NCBI RefSeq assembly: GCF_014174495.1
Contig: NZ_JACJHR010000010.1
Coordinates: forward strand, 62,001 to 126,000
Length of the DNA stretch: 64,000 bases
Direction: 5' to 3'
From: Amycolatopsis echigonensis
GTDB taxonomy: Bacteria > Actinomycetota > Actinomycetes > Mycobacteriales > Pseudonocardiaceae
Shown: positions 7,900-15,428 of the stretch, piece after piece
How the letters are laid out: each line of letters opens with the position of its first letter
Numbering within the stretch: the stretch's first letter is position 1
Position numbers and translations under genes: made by a program
The notes under the pieces: generated by a model
Databases searched by the model: none
Told to the model about the DNA's origin: nothing
What the model saw: the letters and a program-made list of their open reading frames with translations, nothing else

Positions 7900-8178
7900 A
7901 TGTCGGCACAGATACTCCCGCTGAACCACCGCGAGCGAGCCACCCTCGCCGCCGTCGGCCTCGGCCGCGCCGAGATGACCTGCAGCTGCGAACCGGATCT
8001 CTACATCGACGGCGTCGCGTGCTGCGACCAGTTCACCGCCCACCGCCTCGCCCGGCTCGCCTTGGTGGTCCCGCTGCGCGCCGGCCGCCGCGGCGAGCGC
8101 GTCCCCGCGCTCCTCACCGACGCCGGTCGAGCCGCCATCGGTGTGCCGGCCGCCGACTTGCCGCGGTCCGCTGCCTGA
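7900..8178 (+). CDS. Hypothetical 92-residue protein with cysteine cluster
   Basis: I do not recognise this gene. From ATG 7900 (GAGG five bases upstream) it encodes 92 residues; an in-frame GTG at 7858 would add 14 residues but lacks a ribosome-binding site. Four cysteines are grouped in MTCSCEPDLYIDGVACC, which may bind a metal or form disulfides. The C-terminal half (HRLARLALVVPLRAGRRGE, then PALLTDAGRAAIG) looks like a helix followed by the wing of a small winged-helix domain, so a DNA-binding role is possible but only a guess. It stands alone between a terminator and the convergent WYL regulator. Confidence 0.55.
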   Translation: MSAQILPLNHRERATLAAVGLGRAEMTCSCEPDLYIDGVACCDQFTAHRLARLALVVPLRAGRRGERVPALLTDAGRAAIGVPAADLPRSAA

Positions 8179-8243
8179 ACCCGCTGTGAGACAAAGCCTC
8201 GACAAGCTTTCTTGGCCGGCCCAATTCTTGGCAGGAAACCGCC

Positions 8244-9221
8244 TCAGACATCGAGAGGCGACAGCGGCTCAGTCGCGCGGTGGTAGCGACCGGCGAGTGC
8301 GCGCACGAGTTCGACGAGTTCCGCGGGCTTCGTCACGGTGAAGTCGACGCCGAGCAAGCCGAGGTGAACGGCGAGCGCCTCGATGCTGTCCGCGCCGGTG
8401 TCCAGCTGGCAGCGGGTGTCGTCGATAGGCGTGATGGTGCCGATCGCAGCGTTGATCCGCTCGGCGAGCTGTTCAGCCGGTGCGTGCACGATGACCTGCG
8501 CCCGGTACCGCCAGGCGGCCGACGACACGCCCCGCCGCACCTGGTCGACGGCTTCCTCGGGGAGTTCGCGGGGGGTGAATCCGGGGCCCGTCGGAGTGCG
8601 TGGATGGAGCCGGTCCACCCGGAACGTCCGCCAGTCGGCCCGGTCGATGTCGAACCCGACCAGATACCACCGGCGTCCCCAGTTGACGAGCCGGTACGGC
8701 TCCGCCTCGCGCCGGCTCTCGGAGCCGTCGTGGCTCCGGTAGTCGAACCGCAGGCGCTGGTGGTCCCGGCAGGCGGCAGCGAGAACGCTCAGCGTGTCCG
8801 CGTCCACCCGCGGGCCTGGCTCGTCCCGGGGCACCGCCACGGCGTACCGCTGGAGTGCGTTGACACGTCGCCGGAGCCGGGCCGGCAGCACCTGCTCCAG
8901 TTTCGCCAGTGCGCGCAGCGAGGTCTCCTCGACCCCGGTGATCGTGCCCCCGGCGGCGGTGCGGAGCCCGATCGCCACCGCGACCGCCTCCTCGTCGTCG
9001 AGCAGCAGGGGCGGCAAAGCGGCCCCGGCACCGAGTCTGTAGCCGCCTACCGCGCCTCGGCTGCCGTGCACCGGATAGCCGAGGTTCCGCAGGCGTTCCA
9101 CGTCGTTGCGGACGGTGCGGGTGCTGACCGCCAGCCGCTCGGCCAATTCGGCGCCGGTCCACTCGCGGGGTGTCTGCAGTAGCGAGAGCAAGCGCAGCAG
9201 CCGCGCCGAGGTTTCCAACAT
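8244..9221 (-). CDS. WYL-domain transcriptional regulator (HTH_11 + WYL)
   Basis: A 325-residue regulator with an N-terminal winged helix (LAERLAVSTRTVRNDVERLR, residues about 20-45), a linker, a WYL domain near residues 140-215 (RLVNWGRRWYLVGFDID) and a WCX-type C-terminal extension. The strongly predicted start is ATG at 9221-9219 (MLETSARLLRLLSLL). The frame stays open far upstream, but that stretch is antisense to the epoxide hydrolase. The gene is divergent from the epoxide hydrolase with only 63 bases between starts, a layout in which WYL regulators usually control the neighbour. The ligand is unknown. Confidence 0.85.
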   Translation of the reverse strand: MLETSARLLRLLSLLQTPREWTGAELAERLAVSTRTVRNDVERLRNLGYPVHGSRGAVGGYRLGAGAALPPLLLDDEEAVAVAIGLRTAAGGTITGVEETSLRALAKLEQVLPARLRRRVNALQRYAVAVPRDEPGPRVDADTLSVLAAACRDHQRLRFDYRSHDGSESRREAEPYRLVNWGRRWYLVGFDIDRADWRTFRVDRLHPRTPTGPGFTPRELPEEAVDQVRRGVSSAAWRYRAQVIVHAPAEQLAERINAAIGTITPIDDTRCQLDTGADSIEALAVHLGLLGVDFTVTKPAELVELVRALAGRYHRATEPLSPLDV

Positions 9222-9284
9222 TCTTCGGAGTCTGCCAGAGAAATAGGAACGGGCCTTGCCTAATTCGCTCCTACGCTGACGCCC

Positions 9285-10469
9285 ATGACGAACGACAGCA
9301 CGATCGCCCCGTTCCGCATCGACATTCCCCAGGCCGACCTCGACGATCTCCAGCGGCGGCTGGCCCGGACGCGGTGGGCGGAGGAACTGCCCGCGGGCGA
9401 GTCGGCACCGGCCGGCCCGGTGCCGCCCGGGTGGGAGTACGGCGTACCGGTGGGCTACGTCAAGCAGCTGGTCGAGCGCTGGCGCACCAGCTACGACTGG
9501 CGGGCCTGGGAGGCGAAGCTGAACGCGTACCCGCAGTTCACCACCGAGATCGACGGCCAGAACATCCACTTCCTGCACGTGCGGTCGCCGGAGCCGGACG
9601 CGACGCCGCTGATCCTGACCCACGGCTGGCCGACCTCGGTGGTCGAGTGGCTGGACGTGATCGGCCCGCTCACCGACCCGCGGGCCCACGGCGGCGACCC
9701 GGCCGGCGCGTTCCACCTCGTCATTCCGTCGGTGCCGGGGTTCGGCTTCTCCGGGCCGACCCGGGAGCGCGGCTGGGACCGGTACCGGGTGGCCAAGGCC
9801 TGGGCCGAGCTGATGCGCCGGCTCGGGTACGACCGCTACGGCGCGGCCGGCAACGACGGCGGATCGCTGATCTCGCCCGAGGTGGGCCGGGTCGATCCGG
9901 CGCACGTCCGCGGCGTGCACGTGACGCAGGTCTTCTCGTTCCCGTCGGGTGACCCCGCCGAGCTGGCCGGTCTCTCCGAGGAGGAGCGCGGAAAGCTCGC
10001 GTTCGCCGAGTGGTTCACCCAGAACCGGGGCGCGTACGACAAGCTCCAGTCCACCGAGCCGCAGAATCTGGCGCACGCCTTGGCCGATTCCCCGGCCGGT
10101 CTGCTCGGCTGGCACGCGCAGCTGCTCGGCGCTTCGCTCGACCCGGACTTCGTGCTCACCAACGTGATGATCTACTGGCTGACCAACACGGCCGCCTCAG
10201 CCGCCCGGTTCTATTACGAGGACGCGGCTGCGGCCCCCGCACAGCAGAAGTCGAACGGCCGGGGCACGTTCGTGCCCGAGCCGACCACAGTGCCCCTCGG
10301 CCTGGCGAACTTCGCCTGGGATTACCAGTCCATCCGGACGTTCGCCGACCGCGACCACGAGAACATCGTCTCCTGGAACGTCTACGACCGGGGCAGCCAC
10401 TTCGCCGCGCACGACGCTCCCGATCTGCTCGTCGACGACATCCGGCAGTTCTTCGCCAAGGTTCGCTGA
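9285..10469 (+). CDS. Epoxide hydrolase, microsomal type (EHN + alpha/beta hydrolase)
   Basis: A 394-residue enzyme with the N-terminal EHN domain (residues about 8-115: [20 protein letters not shown]) in front of an alpha/beta-hydrolase core. The oxyanion motif is [10 protein letters not shown]. The nucleophile is Asp191 in AAGNDGGS, where most relatives have GGDWG, and the C-terminal catalytic His is in [12 protein letters not shown]. It opens epoxides to vicinal diols in the cytosol. It starts at ATG 9285. A possible -10 (TACGCT, 9272-9277) lies 7 bases upstream, so the transcript could be leaderless. It is divergent from a WYL regulator. The substrate is unknown. Confidence 0.85.
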   Translation: MTNDSTIAPFRIDIPQADLDDLQRRLARTRWAEELPAGESAPAGPVPPGWEYGVPVGYVKQLVERWRTSYDWRAWEAKLNAYPQFTTEIDGQNIHFLHVRSPEPDATPLILTHGWPTSVVEWLDVIGPLTDPRAHGGDPAGAFHLVIPSVPGFGFSGPTRERGWDRYRVAKAWAELMRRLGYDRYGAAGNDGGSLISPEVGRVDPAHVRGVHVTQVFSFPSGDPAELAGLSEEERGKLAFAEWFTQNRGAYDKLQSTEPQNLAHALADSPAGLLGWHAQLLGASLDPDFVLTNVMIYWLTNTAASAARFYYEDAAAAPAQQKSNGRGTFVPEPTTVPLGLANFAWDYQSIRTFADRDHENIVSWNVYDRGSHFAAHDAPDLLVDDIRQFFAKVR

Positions 10470-10509
10470 TCCGCCGCGCCCCGATTTACTTCCCACGAAA
10501 GGAAATCGC

Positions 10510-10771
10510 ATGCATCTCGGGAACAGCAGGTCCGCCTCCTCGGCGAGACGCTGGGGCGCCCGCTCACCGTCGAGGACCTCGACCCGGAGCCCGTGCTGGA
10601 GCAGATGAGCCAGTGCACGAACCCGAGTTCCTGGCCGCGCTCTTCGCTCTCATGGCTCAGGCGGTCGGCAAACCCGCGCCGGTCAACGACGTCATCGAGC
10701 AGATCACCGGGCACCCCGCCCGCACCTACGCCCAGTGGGCCGCGGATCACCGGGCCGACTTCGGCGGCTGA
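10510..10771 (+). pseudogene. Remnant of NmrA-like NAD(P)-binding oxidoreductase gene
   Basis: An intact-looking translation start (AAAGGA then ATG 10510) is followed by only the C-terminal part of an NmrA/NAD(P)-binding protein, and in the wrong frames. From 10521 one frame reads EQQVRLLGETLGRPLTVEDL. After about 10605 the homology continues in a second frame as PEFLAALFALMAQAVGKPAP and then GHPARTYAQWAADHR, ending at TGA 10771. This fits a large internal deletion that joined the start to the C-terminal third, plus a frameshift. No stable product is expected. It lies between the epoxide hydrolase and the winged-helix gene. Confidence 0.65.
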
Positions 10772-10802
10772 TCAACGCAGCGGGCACGGAAAGGGAGGCA
10801 CG

Positions 10803-11933
10803 ATGGCACAGGTGCTGGGGCGACGGGAATTGGGGCGAGCGCTGCTGGCCCGACAGTGGCTGCTGGAACGTGCCGATGCGACCGTCGAGGAGGCGGTCAC
10901 CCGGCTGGTCGGCATGCAGGCACAGGCACCGTACGCGCCCTACTTCGGGCTCTGGAGCAGATTGCGGACGTTCGGCACCGCCGACCTTGCCGACGCGCTG
11001 ACCGAGCGCCGCCTAGTACGGGTCGCGCTGATGCGCAGCACCATCCACTTGGTCACCACAGCGGACTACCGCTCGTTGCGGCCATGGGCGCAGCCCGCGC
11101 TCGACCGCGAGCTGAACACCGCGTTCAAAACGCCCCTCACTGGTCTGGACCGTGCGGCCGTGGCGGAGTCCGGCCGGGCGCTGCTCGACGCACGGCACCT
11201 GACCCCCAAGGAGCTCGGGGCGGCGCTGCACGAGCGGTGGCCCGATCGCGAGCCCCACGCGCTCGCCACCGTAGTGCGCAATCTCGTGCCGCTAGTGCAG
11301 GTGCCGCCACGCGCCGTCTGGGGTGTCGGCGGCACCACCCGGTACGCGACGGCGGCCGGCTGGACCGGAGCCGAGCCCGACCCTGCCGCCGACTCCGAAC
11401 GCATAGTGCTGCGCTACCTCGCCGCGTTCGGCCCGGCCTCGGTCGCCGACGTGCAGACCTGGGCCGGCCGGACCCGGCTGCGTCCCGTCCTGGAAAGGCT
11501 GCGGCCGCACCTGGCGGTCTTCCGCGACGAGCACCGGGCGGAGCTGTTCGACCTGCCGGATGCGCCCCGCCCCGGCGCCGACGCCCCCGCGCCGGTTCGC
11601 TTCTTGCCCGAGTACGACAACCTCCTGGCCTCCCACGCCGACCGCGGCCGCGTGATCTCGGCGGAGGCCCGCAAACGAGTCATGACACGCAACGGAAAGC
11701 ACGCCACCATCCTGGTAGACGGGCAGGTGACGGGTGCCTGGAAACTCGACCGGGCAAAGGCGTCAGCGACTCTGGAGATCGACCTGTTCCGGCCGCTGAC
11801 CGCCGCCGAGCGCGCCGAGGTCGAAGCCGAAGGCACCCGGCTGCTGAAGTTCGCCGCGCCCGGCGCCAGCCACGACCTCCGCATGGAAACGCTCGCGGAC
11901 CGCGACGACCCGGTGCGCGGCGATCGGCAGTGA
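10803..11933 (+). CDS. Winged-helix DNA-binding domain-containing protein (HTH_42 family)
   Basis: A 376-residue protein of the HTH_42 (PF06224-like) family: N-terminal VTRLVGMQAQAPYAPYFGLW, central LVRVALMRSTIHLVTTADY, and C-terminal PVRFLPEYDNLLASHADR. This family includes DNA-glycosylase-like proteins (AlkX/YcaQ) and many uncharacterised actinobacterial members. The single-copy winged-helix architecture is compatible with DNA binding or lesion recognition. It starts at ATG 10803, with AGGGAGG 6 bases upstream. The frame is open further 5' but lacks another supported start. It follows the NmrA remnant and probably forms its own transcription unit. Confidence 0.8.
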   Translation: MAQVLGRRELGRALLARQWLLERADATVEEAVTRLVGMQAQAPYAPYFGLWSRLRTFGTADLADALTERRLVRVALMRSTIHLVTTADYRSLRPWAQPALDRELNTAFKTPLTGLDRAAVAESGRALLDARHLTPKELGAALHERWPDREPHALATVVRNLVPLVQVPPRAVWGVGGTTRYATAAGWTGAEPDPAADSERIVLRYLAAFGPASVADVQTWAGRTRLRPVLERLRPHLAVFRDEHRAELFDLPDAPRPGADAPAPVRFLPEYDNLLASHADRGRVISAEARKRVMTRNGKHATILVDGQVTGAWKLDRAKASATLEIDLFRPLTAAERAEVEAEGTRLLKFAAPGASHDLRMETLADRDDPVRGDRQ

Positions 11934-12067
11934 GTTCGGGTCGCGCCCCATGCGAAGCAGGCCTAATGAGCCGCCTCTACGATCCGCGATTGGCTGCGGA
12001 TGCGTCGTGCGCTTCGGGGAATCCGCTTCCACCGGACAGCTTTCGCTAGCGCACCGCTGATCCCCGG

Positions 12068-12140
12068 AGCCGGCAAGGGGGTTCGAACCCCTGACCTTCT
12101 GTTTACAAGACAGATGCTCTACCAACTGAGCTATACCGGC
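12068..12140 (-). tRNA. tRNA-Thr (anticodon TGT)
   Basis: A full cloverleaf can be drawn on the minus strand. The acceptor stem GCCGGTA pairs with TGCCGGC. The D arm is GCTC/GAGC, the anticodon stem TCTGT/ACAGA with loop CTTGTAA (anticodon TGT, reading ACA), and the T arm AGGGG/CCCCT with TTCGAAC. The CCA end is not encoded. Confidence 0.95.
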
Positions 12141-12166
12141 GCGCACCCGATGACGGGCGCGCCGGA

Positions 12167-12172
12167 AGTATA
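12167..12172 (-). promoter_or_regulatory. -10 element of the tRNA-Thr gene
   Basis: On the minus strand TATACT (12172 to 12167) lies about 26 bases upstream of the tRNA 5' end. It is a close match to a -10 hexamer and the only AT-rich patch in the interval. The -35 region is weak. Confidence 0.45.
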
Positions 12173-12349
12173 TCCACCCACCCCGGCAACAGTCCGCCAG
12201 CCCGCCTTAACCCCCAGGTCAGCACCGGAAATCGGCAAGATCCACCTCCATGCGGCACGATCGGTGACGGGTGTGGCGGACACCACTGCAACAGCTGGGG
12301 CGGCACGGCCGATGGTCCCCGGGAACGAACGAGGAGGTGGGGATCGATC

Positions 12350-13855
12350 ATGAAGATCAACGAGCGTGCCGGCCAGGGGGCGGCGCGCAGACGGTGGCCG
12401 ATTCTCGAGCCCCCGCACCCGCGGTCGAACCAGCGGCATCGGCCGAATCTGTTGCGCCGTCGCGCTTGGCACATTCTCGAGGCTCCGACGGCGGAACAGC
12501 CCGCGGTCGAGTCCGAGGAGGCGATCGGACCCAAGCCGCCCGACGACGCGACCGTCAACTTCGTTCTGGACCTCACCCTGCGGATCGGCGAAGTGCAGAT
12601 GGCCAGCGGCGCCGGCGCTTCCGACGTCACCGCGACCATTCTCGCGCTCACCTCCGCGCTCGGGCTGCCGCACTGCGAGGTCGACGTCATCTTCACGTCG
12701 ATCACCGTCACCTGTCACCGCGGCACCGACCTCGCGCCGGTGACCGCGTTGCGAGTGGTCCGTTCGCGCAGCCTCGACTACACCCGGCTGACCGAGACCG
12801 AAGCGCTCGTGCGCCAGATCGTCCGCGGCCACACCGGCGCGGAGGAAGCGGTTACCGAACTGGACCGGATCACCTCCGCGCCGCACCCGTACGCGCGCTG
12901 GACCGCGACCGCCGCCTGGGGCGGGCTGGCCGGGTTCATCACGTTGCTGCTCGGCGGCGGCATCGACATCGCGCTCGTCGCGATGGTCATCTCCGCGGCG
13001 GTCGACCGGATCGGCAGGCTGCTCAACAAGGTCAATCTGCCGTTCTTCTTCCAGCAGGTGGTCGGCGGCCTGTTCGCGACGCTGTCGGCGATGATCATCG
13101 TCAGCAGCAACATCCTCACCACCGACCGGCCGACGCTGGTGGTCGCCGCGGCGGTCACCGTGCTGCTGTCGGGACTTTCCACGGTTTCCGCGGTGCAGGA
13201 CGGAATCACCGGGTATTACGTCACCGCGTCCGGCCGCACGATGGAAACCGCGTTGATGAGTGCCGGGCTGATCGCGGGCGTCGTGCTCGCTCTGCGAATC
13301 GCGGTGATGCTCGAACTTCCGCGCACGCCGCTGCCCGACGTCCCTGCGTCGACCGCGCAGCACCTGCCGATCATCGTCGTCGGCGGGGCCGGTGCGGCCG
13401 CCTGCTTCGCGCTTGCCTCGTACTCGAAACTGCGCGCGATGCTCGTCGCCGCCGCGGCGGGCGGGATCGGCGCACTCGTGTACGGCGCGCTGATCCTGGC
13501 CGCCCTCGACGCGGTGAGCGCCTCCGCGATCGCGGCGACGCTCGTCGGGTTCTGCGGCGGCGTGATGGCCCGGCGGCTGAAAGTTACTCCGCTCGTGGTC
13601 GCCGTGTCCGGGATCACTCCGCTGCTGCCCGGCCTCTCCACCTATCGTGGTCTATACCAATTAGCGGTGTCGCCGGGAGGGAACATCTCCACCCTGATGA
13701 CCGCGGTCGCCATCGGGCTCGCCCTCGCGGCGGGCGTTGTACTGGGCGAATACCTCGCCCAGCCGGTCCGCACCGGGCTCGGCAGGCTCGAGCGCAAGCT
13801 CTCCGGGCCCCGCCTCGCCGGGCCGATGGAACCGACCGAACGGCGTTTGGAGTAA
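12350..13855 (+). CDS. ThrE-type threonine/serine exporter family protein
   Basis: A 501-residue membrane protein with the two-part ThrE fold. The N-terminal cytoplasmic DUF1212 domain spans residues about 65-190 (MASGAGASDVTATILALTSA, CEVDVIFTSITVTCHRG). About ten membrane helices follow (GGLAGFITLLLGGGIDIALV onward), including ThrE_2-like GFCGGVMARRLKVTPLVV and SGITPLLPGLSTYRGLYQL. ThrE in Corynebacterium exports threonine and serine. It starts at ATG 12350. A GAGGAGG lies about 15 bases upstream, rather far. The tRNA-Thr next door is transcribed the other way and is probably coincidental. Family is confident; the substrate is inferred. Confidence 0.85.
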   Translation: MKINERAGQGAARRRWPILEPPHPRSNQRHRPNLLRRRAWHILEAPTAEQPAVESEEAIGPKPPDDATVNFVLDLTLRIGEVQMASGAGASDVTATILALTSALGLPHCEVDVIFTSITVTCHRGTDLAPVTALRVVRSRSLDYTRLTETEALVRQIVRGHTGAEEAVTELDRITSAPHPYARWTATAAWGGLAGFITLLLGGGIDIALVAMVISAAVDRIGRLLNKVNLPFFFQQVVGGLFATLSAMIIVSSNILTTDRPTLVVAAAVTVLLSGLSTVSAVQDGITGYYVTASGRTMETALMSAGLIAGVVLALRIAVMLELPRTPLPDVPASTAQHLPIIVVGGAGAAACFALASYSKLRAMLVAAAAGGIGALVYGALILAALDAVSASAIAATLVGFCGGVMARRLKVTPLVVAVSGITPLLPGLSTYRGLYQLAVSPGGNISTLMTAVAIGLALAAGVVLGEYLAQPVRTGLGRLERKLSGPRLAGPMEPTERRLE

Positions 13856-13939
13856 CTAGTTGGTCACCGGCCGGTCACTCCGCGCGCGCTAGGGTTTCTC
13901 CAGGGGCCGCGACCCGCCGATGACGAGGGAGCAGCTGGA

Positions 13940-15391
13940 GTGACTGACGCGATCGCCGACCGGAACAGCGCACCGTCCGCGGATTTCGTCGTGGTGGCCA
14001 ACCGGCTGCCCGTCGACCTCGAACGGACCGCGGACGGGGAACAACGCTGGACCGCCAGTCCTGGCGGACTGGTCTCGGCACTCGAACCCTTCCTGAGGTC
14101 CCGCAAAGGCGCCTGGGTCGGCTGGCCGGGCGTGCCGGACGTCGAGGTGGACGAGTTCGACGACGACGGGCTCGTCCTGCACCCGGTGTCGCTCAGCTCG
14201 GCCGAGGTCCGCGACTACTACGAGGGCTTCTCCAACGCCACGCTCTGGCCGCTCTACCACGACGTCGTCGAACGGCCGGTCTTCGACCGCTCGTGGTGGG
14301 ACAGCTACGTGAAGGTCAACCGCCGGTTCGCCGAGGCCAGCGCGGGCGTCGCCGCGCACGGGGCGACCGTGTGGATCCAGGACTACCAGCTGCAGCTGGT
14401 GCCCCGGATGCTCCGCGAACTGCGCCCCGACCTGCGCATCGGCTTCTTCCTGCACATCCCGTTCCCGCCGGTCGAGCTGTTCATGCAGCTCCCGTGGCGC
14501 GCGGAGATCGTGCGCGGCCTGATCGGCGCGGACCTGATCGGCTTCCACCGGCCCGGCGGCGCGCAGAACTTCCTGTGGCTGGCCCGGCAGCTGGTCGGCC
14601 TCGAACCCACCCGCGGCGCGGTCGGCGTCCGGTCGCGGCCGGGCATGGTGCAGGTCGGCGACCGCACCGTGCGCGTCGGTGCCTTCCCGATCTCGATCGA
14701 CGCGGCCGGCCTCGACTCGCTCGCGCGCAGCAAGGGCGTCGTCGAGCGCACCAAGCAGATCCGCCGCGACCTCGGCAACCCGAAGACGGTGCTGCTCGGC
14801 GTCGACCGGCTCGACTACACCAAGGGCATCGACCTGCGGCTGCAGGCGCTGCACGAGCTGCTGCACGAAGGCCGCCTCGAACCCGGCGACGTCACGTTCG
14901 TGCAGCTGGCCACTCCGAGCCGCGAACGCGTCGAGCACTACCAGCGGATGCGCGGCGAGATCGAGCAGATGGTCGGCCGGATCAACGGCGAATTCGCCCG
15001 CGTCGGCCACCCGGTCGTGCACTATTTGCACCAATCCGTGAACCGCACCGAGCTGGCCGCCTTCTTCTCCGCGGCCGACGTGATGGTGGTGACTCCGCTG
15101 CGCGACGGGATGAATCTCGTCTGCAAGGAGTACGTCGCGTGCCGCCCCGATCTCGGCGGTGCTCTGGTGCTCAGCGAGTTCGCTGGTGCGGCGGCGGAAC
15201 TGACCAGCGCTTTCCTCGTCAACCCGCACGATCTGGACGGGGTGAAGAACGCCTTGGAGGCTGCCATTACGCTCGACCCCGCCGAGGGCCGACGCAGGAT
15301 GCGCGCCATGCGTCGCCAGGTCCTCACCCACGACGTCGACCGGTGGGCGCGTTCGTTCCTCCAGGCGCTGGGTGCCGAACCGGCCGACTGA
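13940..15391 (+). CDS. otsA: Trehalose-6-phosphate synthase OtsA
   Basis: A 483-residue GT20 enzyme that joins UDP- or ADP-glucose with glucose 6-phosphate to make trehalose 6-phosphate. Visible family blocks are [10 protein letters not shown] with the following glycine-rich [13 protein letters not shown], the [15 protein letters not shown] segment, [30 protein letters not shown] and [15 protein letters not shown]. The start is GTG 13940 (GGAGC upstream). The phosphatase of the pathway is fused to a glucosidase domain in the next gene, 37 bases downstream, and the two are almost certainly one operon. The role is osmo/stress protection and cell-envelope trehalose supply. Confidence 0.95.
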   Translation: MTDAIADRNSAPSADFVVVANRLPVDLERTADGEQRWTASPGGLVSALEPFLRSRKGAWVGWPGVPDVEVDEFDDDGLVLHPVSLSSAEVRDYYEGFSNATLWPLYHDVVERPVFDRSWWDSYVKVNRRFAEASAGVAAHGATVWIQDYQLQLVPRMLRELRPDLRIGFFLHIPFPPVELFMQLPWRAEIVRGLIGADLIGFHRPGGAQNFLWLARQLVGLEPTRGAVGVRSRPGMVQVGDRTVRVGAFPISIDAAGLDSLARSKGVVERTKQIRRDLGNPKTVLLGVDRLDYTKGIDLRLQALHELLHEGRLEPGDVTFVQLATPSRERVEHYQRMRGEIEQMVGRINGEFARVGHPVVHYLHQSVNRTELAAFFSAADVMVVTPLRDGMNLVCKEYVACRPDLGGALVLSEFAGAAAELTSAFLVNPHDLDGVKNALEAAITLDPAEGRRRMRAMRRQVLTHDVDRWARSFLQALGAEPAD

Positions 15392-15428
15392 CCCCTCCCC
15401 CGTACCGCGCTGGACCTCCTGAGGAGGA

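Noticed and set aside
8244..10115. A 623-residue WYL regulator starting at 10115
   Set aside because: The extra N-terminal half is antisense to the epoxide hydrolase. A winged helix begins immediately after ATG 9221, which gives normal family length.
11763..12146. Minus-strand frame containing AQLVEHLSCKQKVRGSNPL
   Set aside because: This is the well-known spurious translation of a tRNA gene; a cloverleaf for tRNA-Thr occupies the same bases.
12068..13855. tRNA-Thr and the ThrE-type exporter as a functional pair or tRNA-integrated element
   Set aside because: They are transcribed in opposite directions. There is no integrase, no repeated tRNA 3' end and no attenuator-like leader, so adjacency looks accidental.
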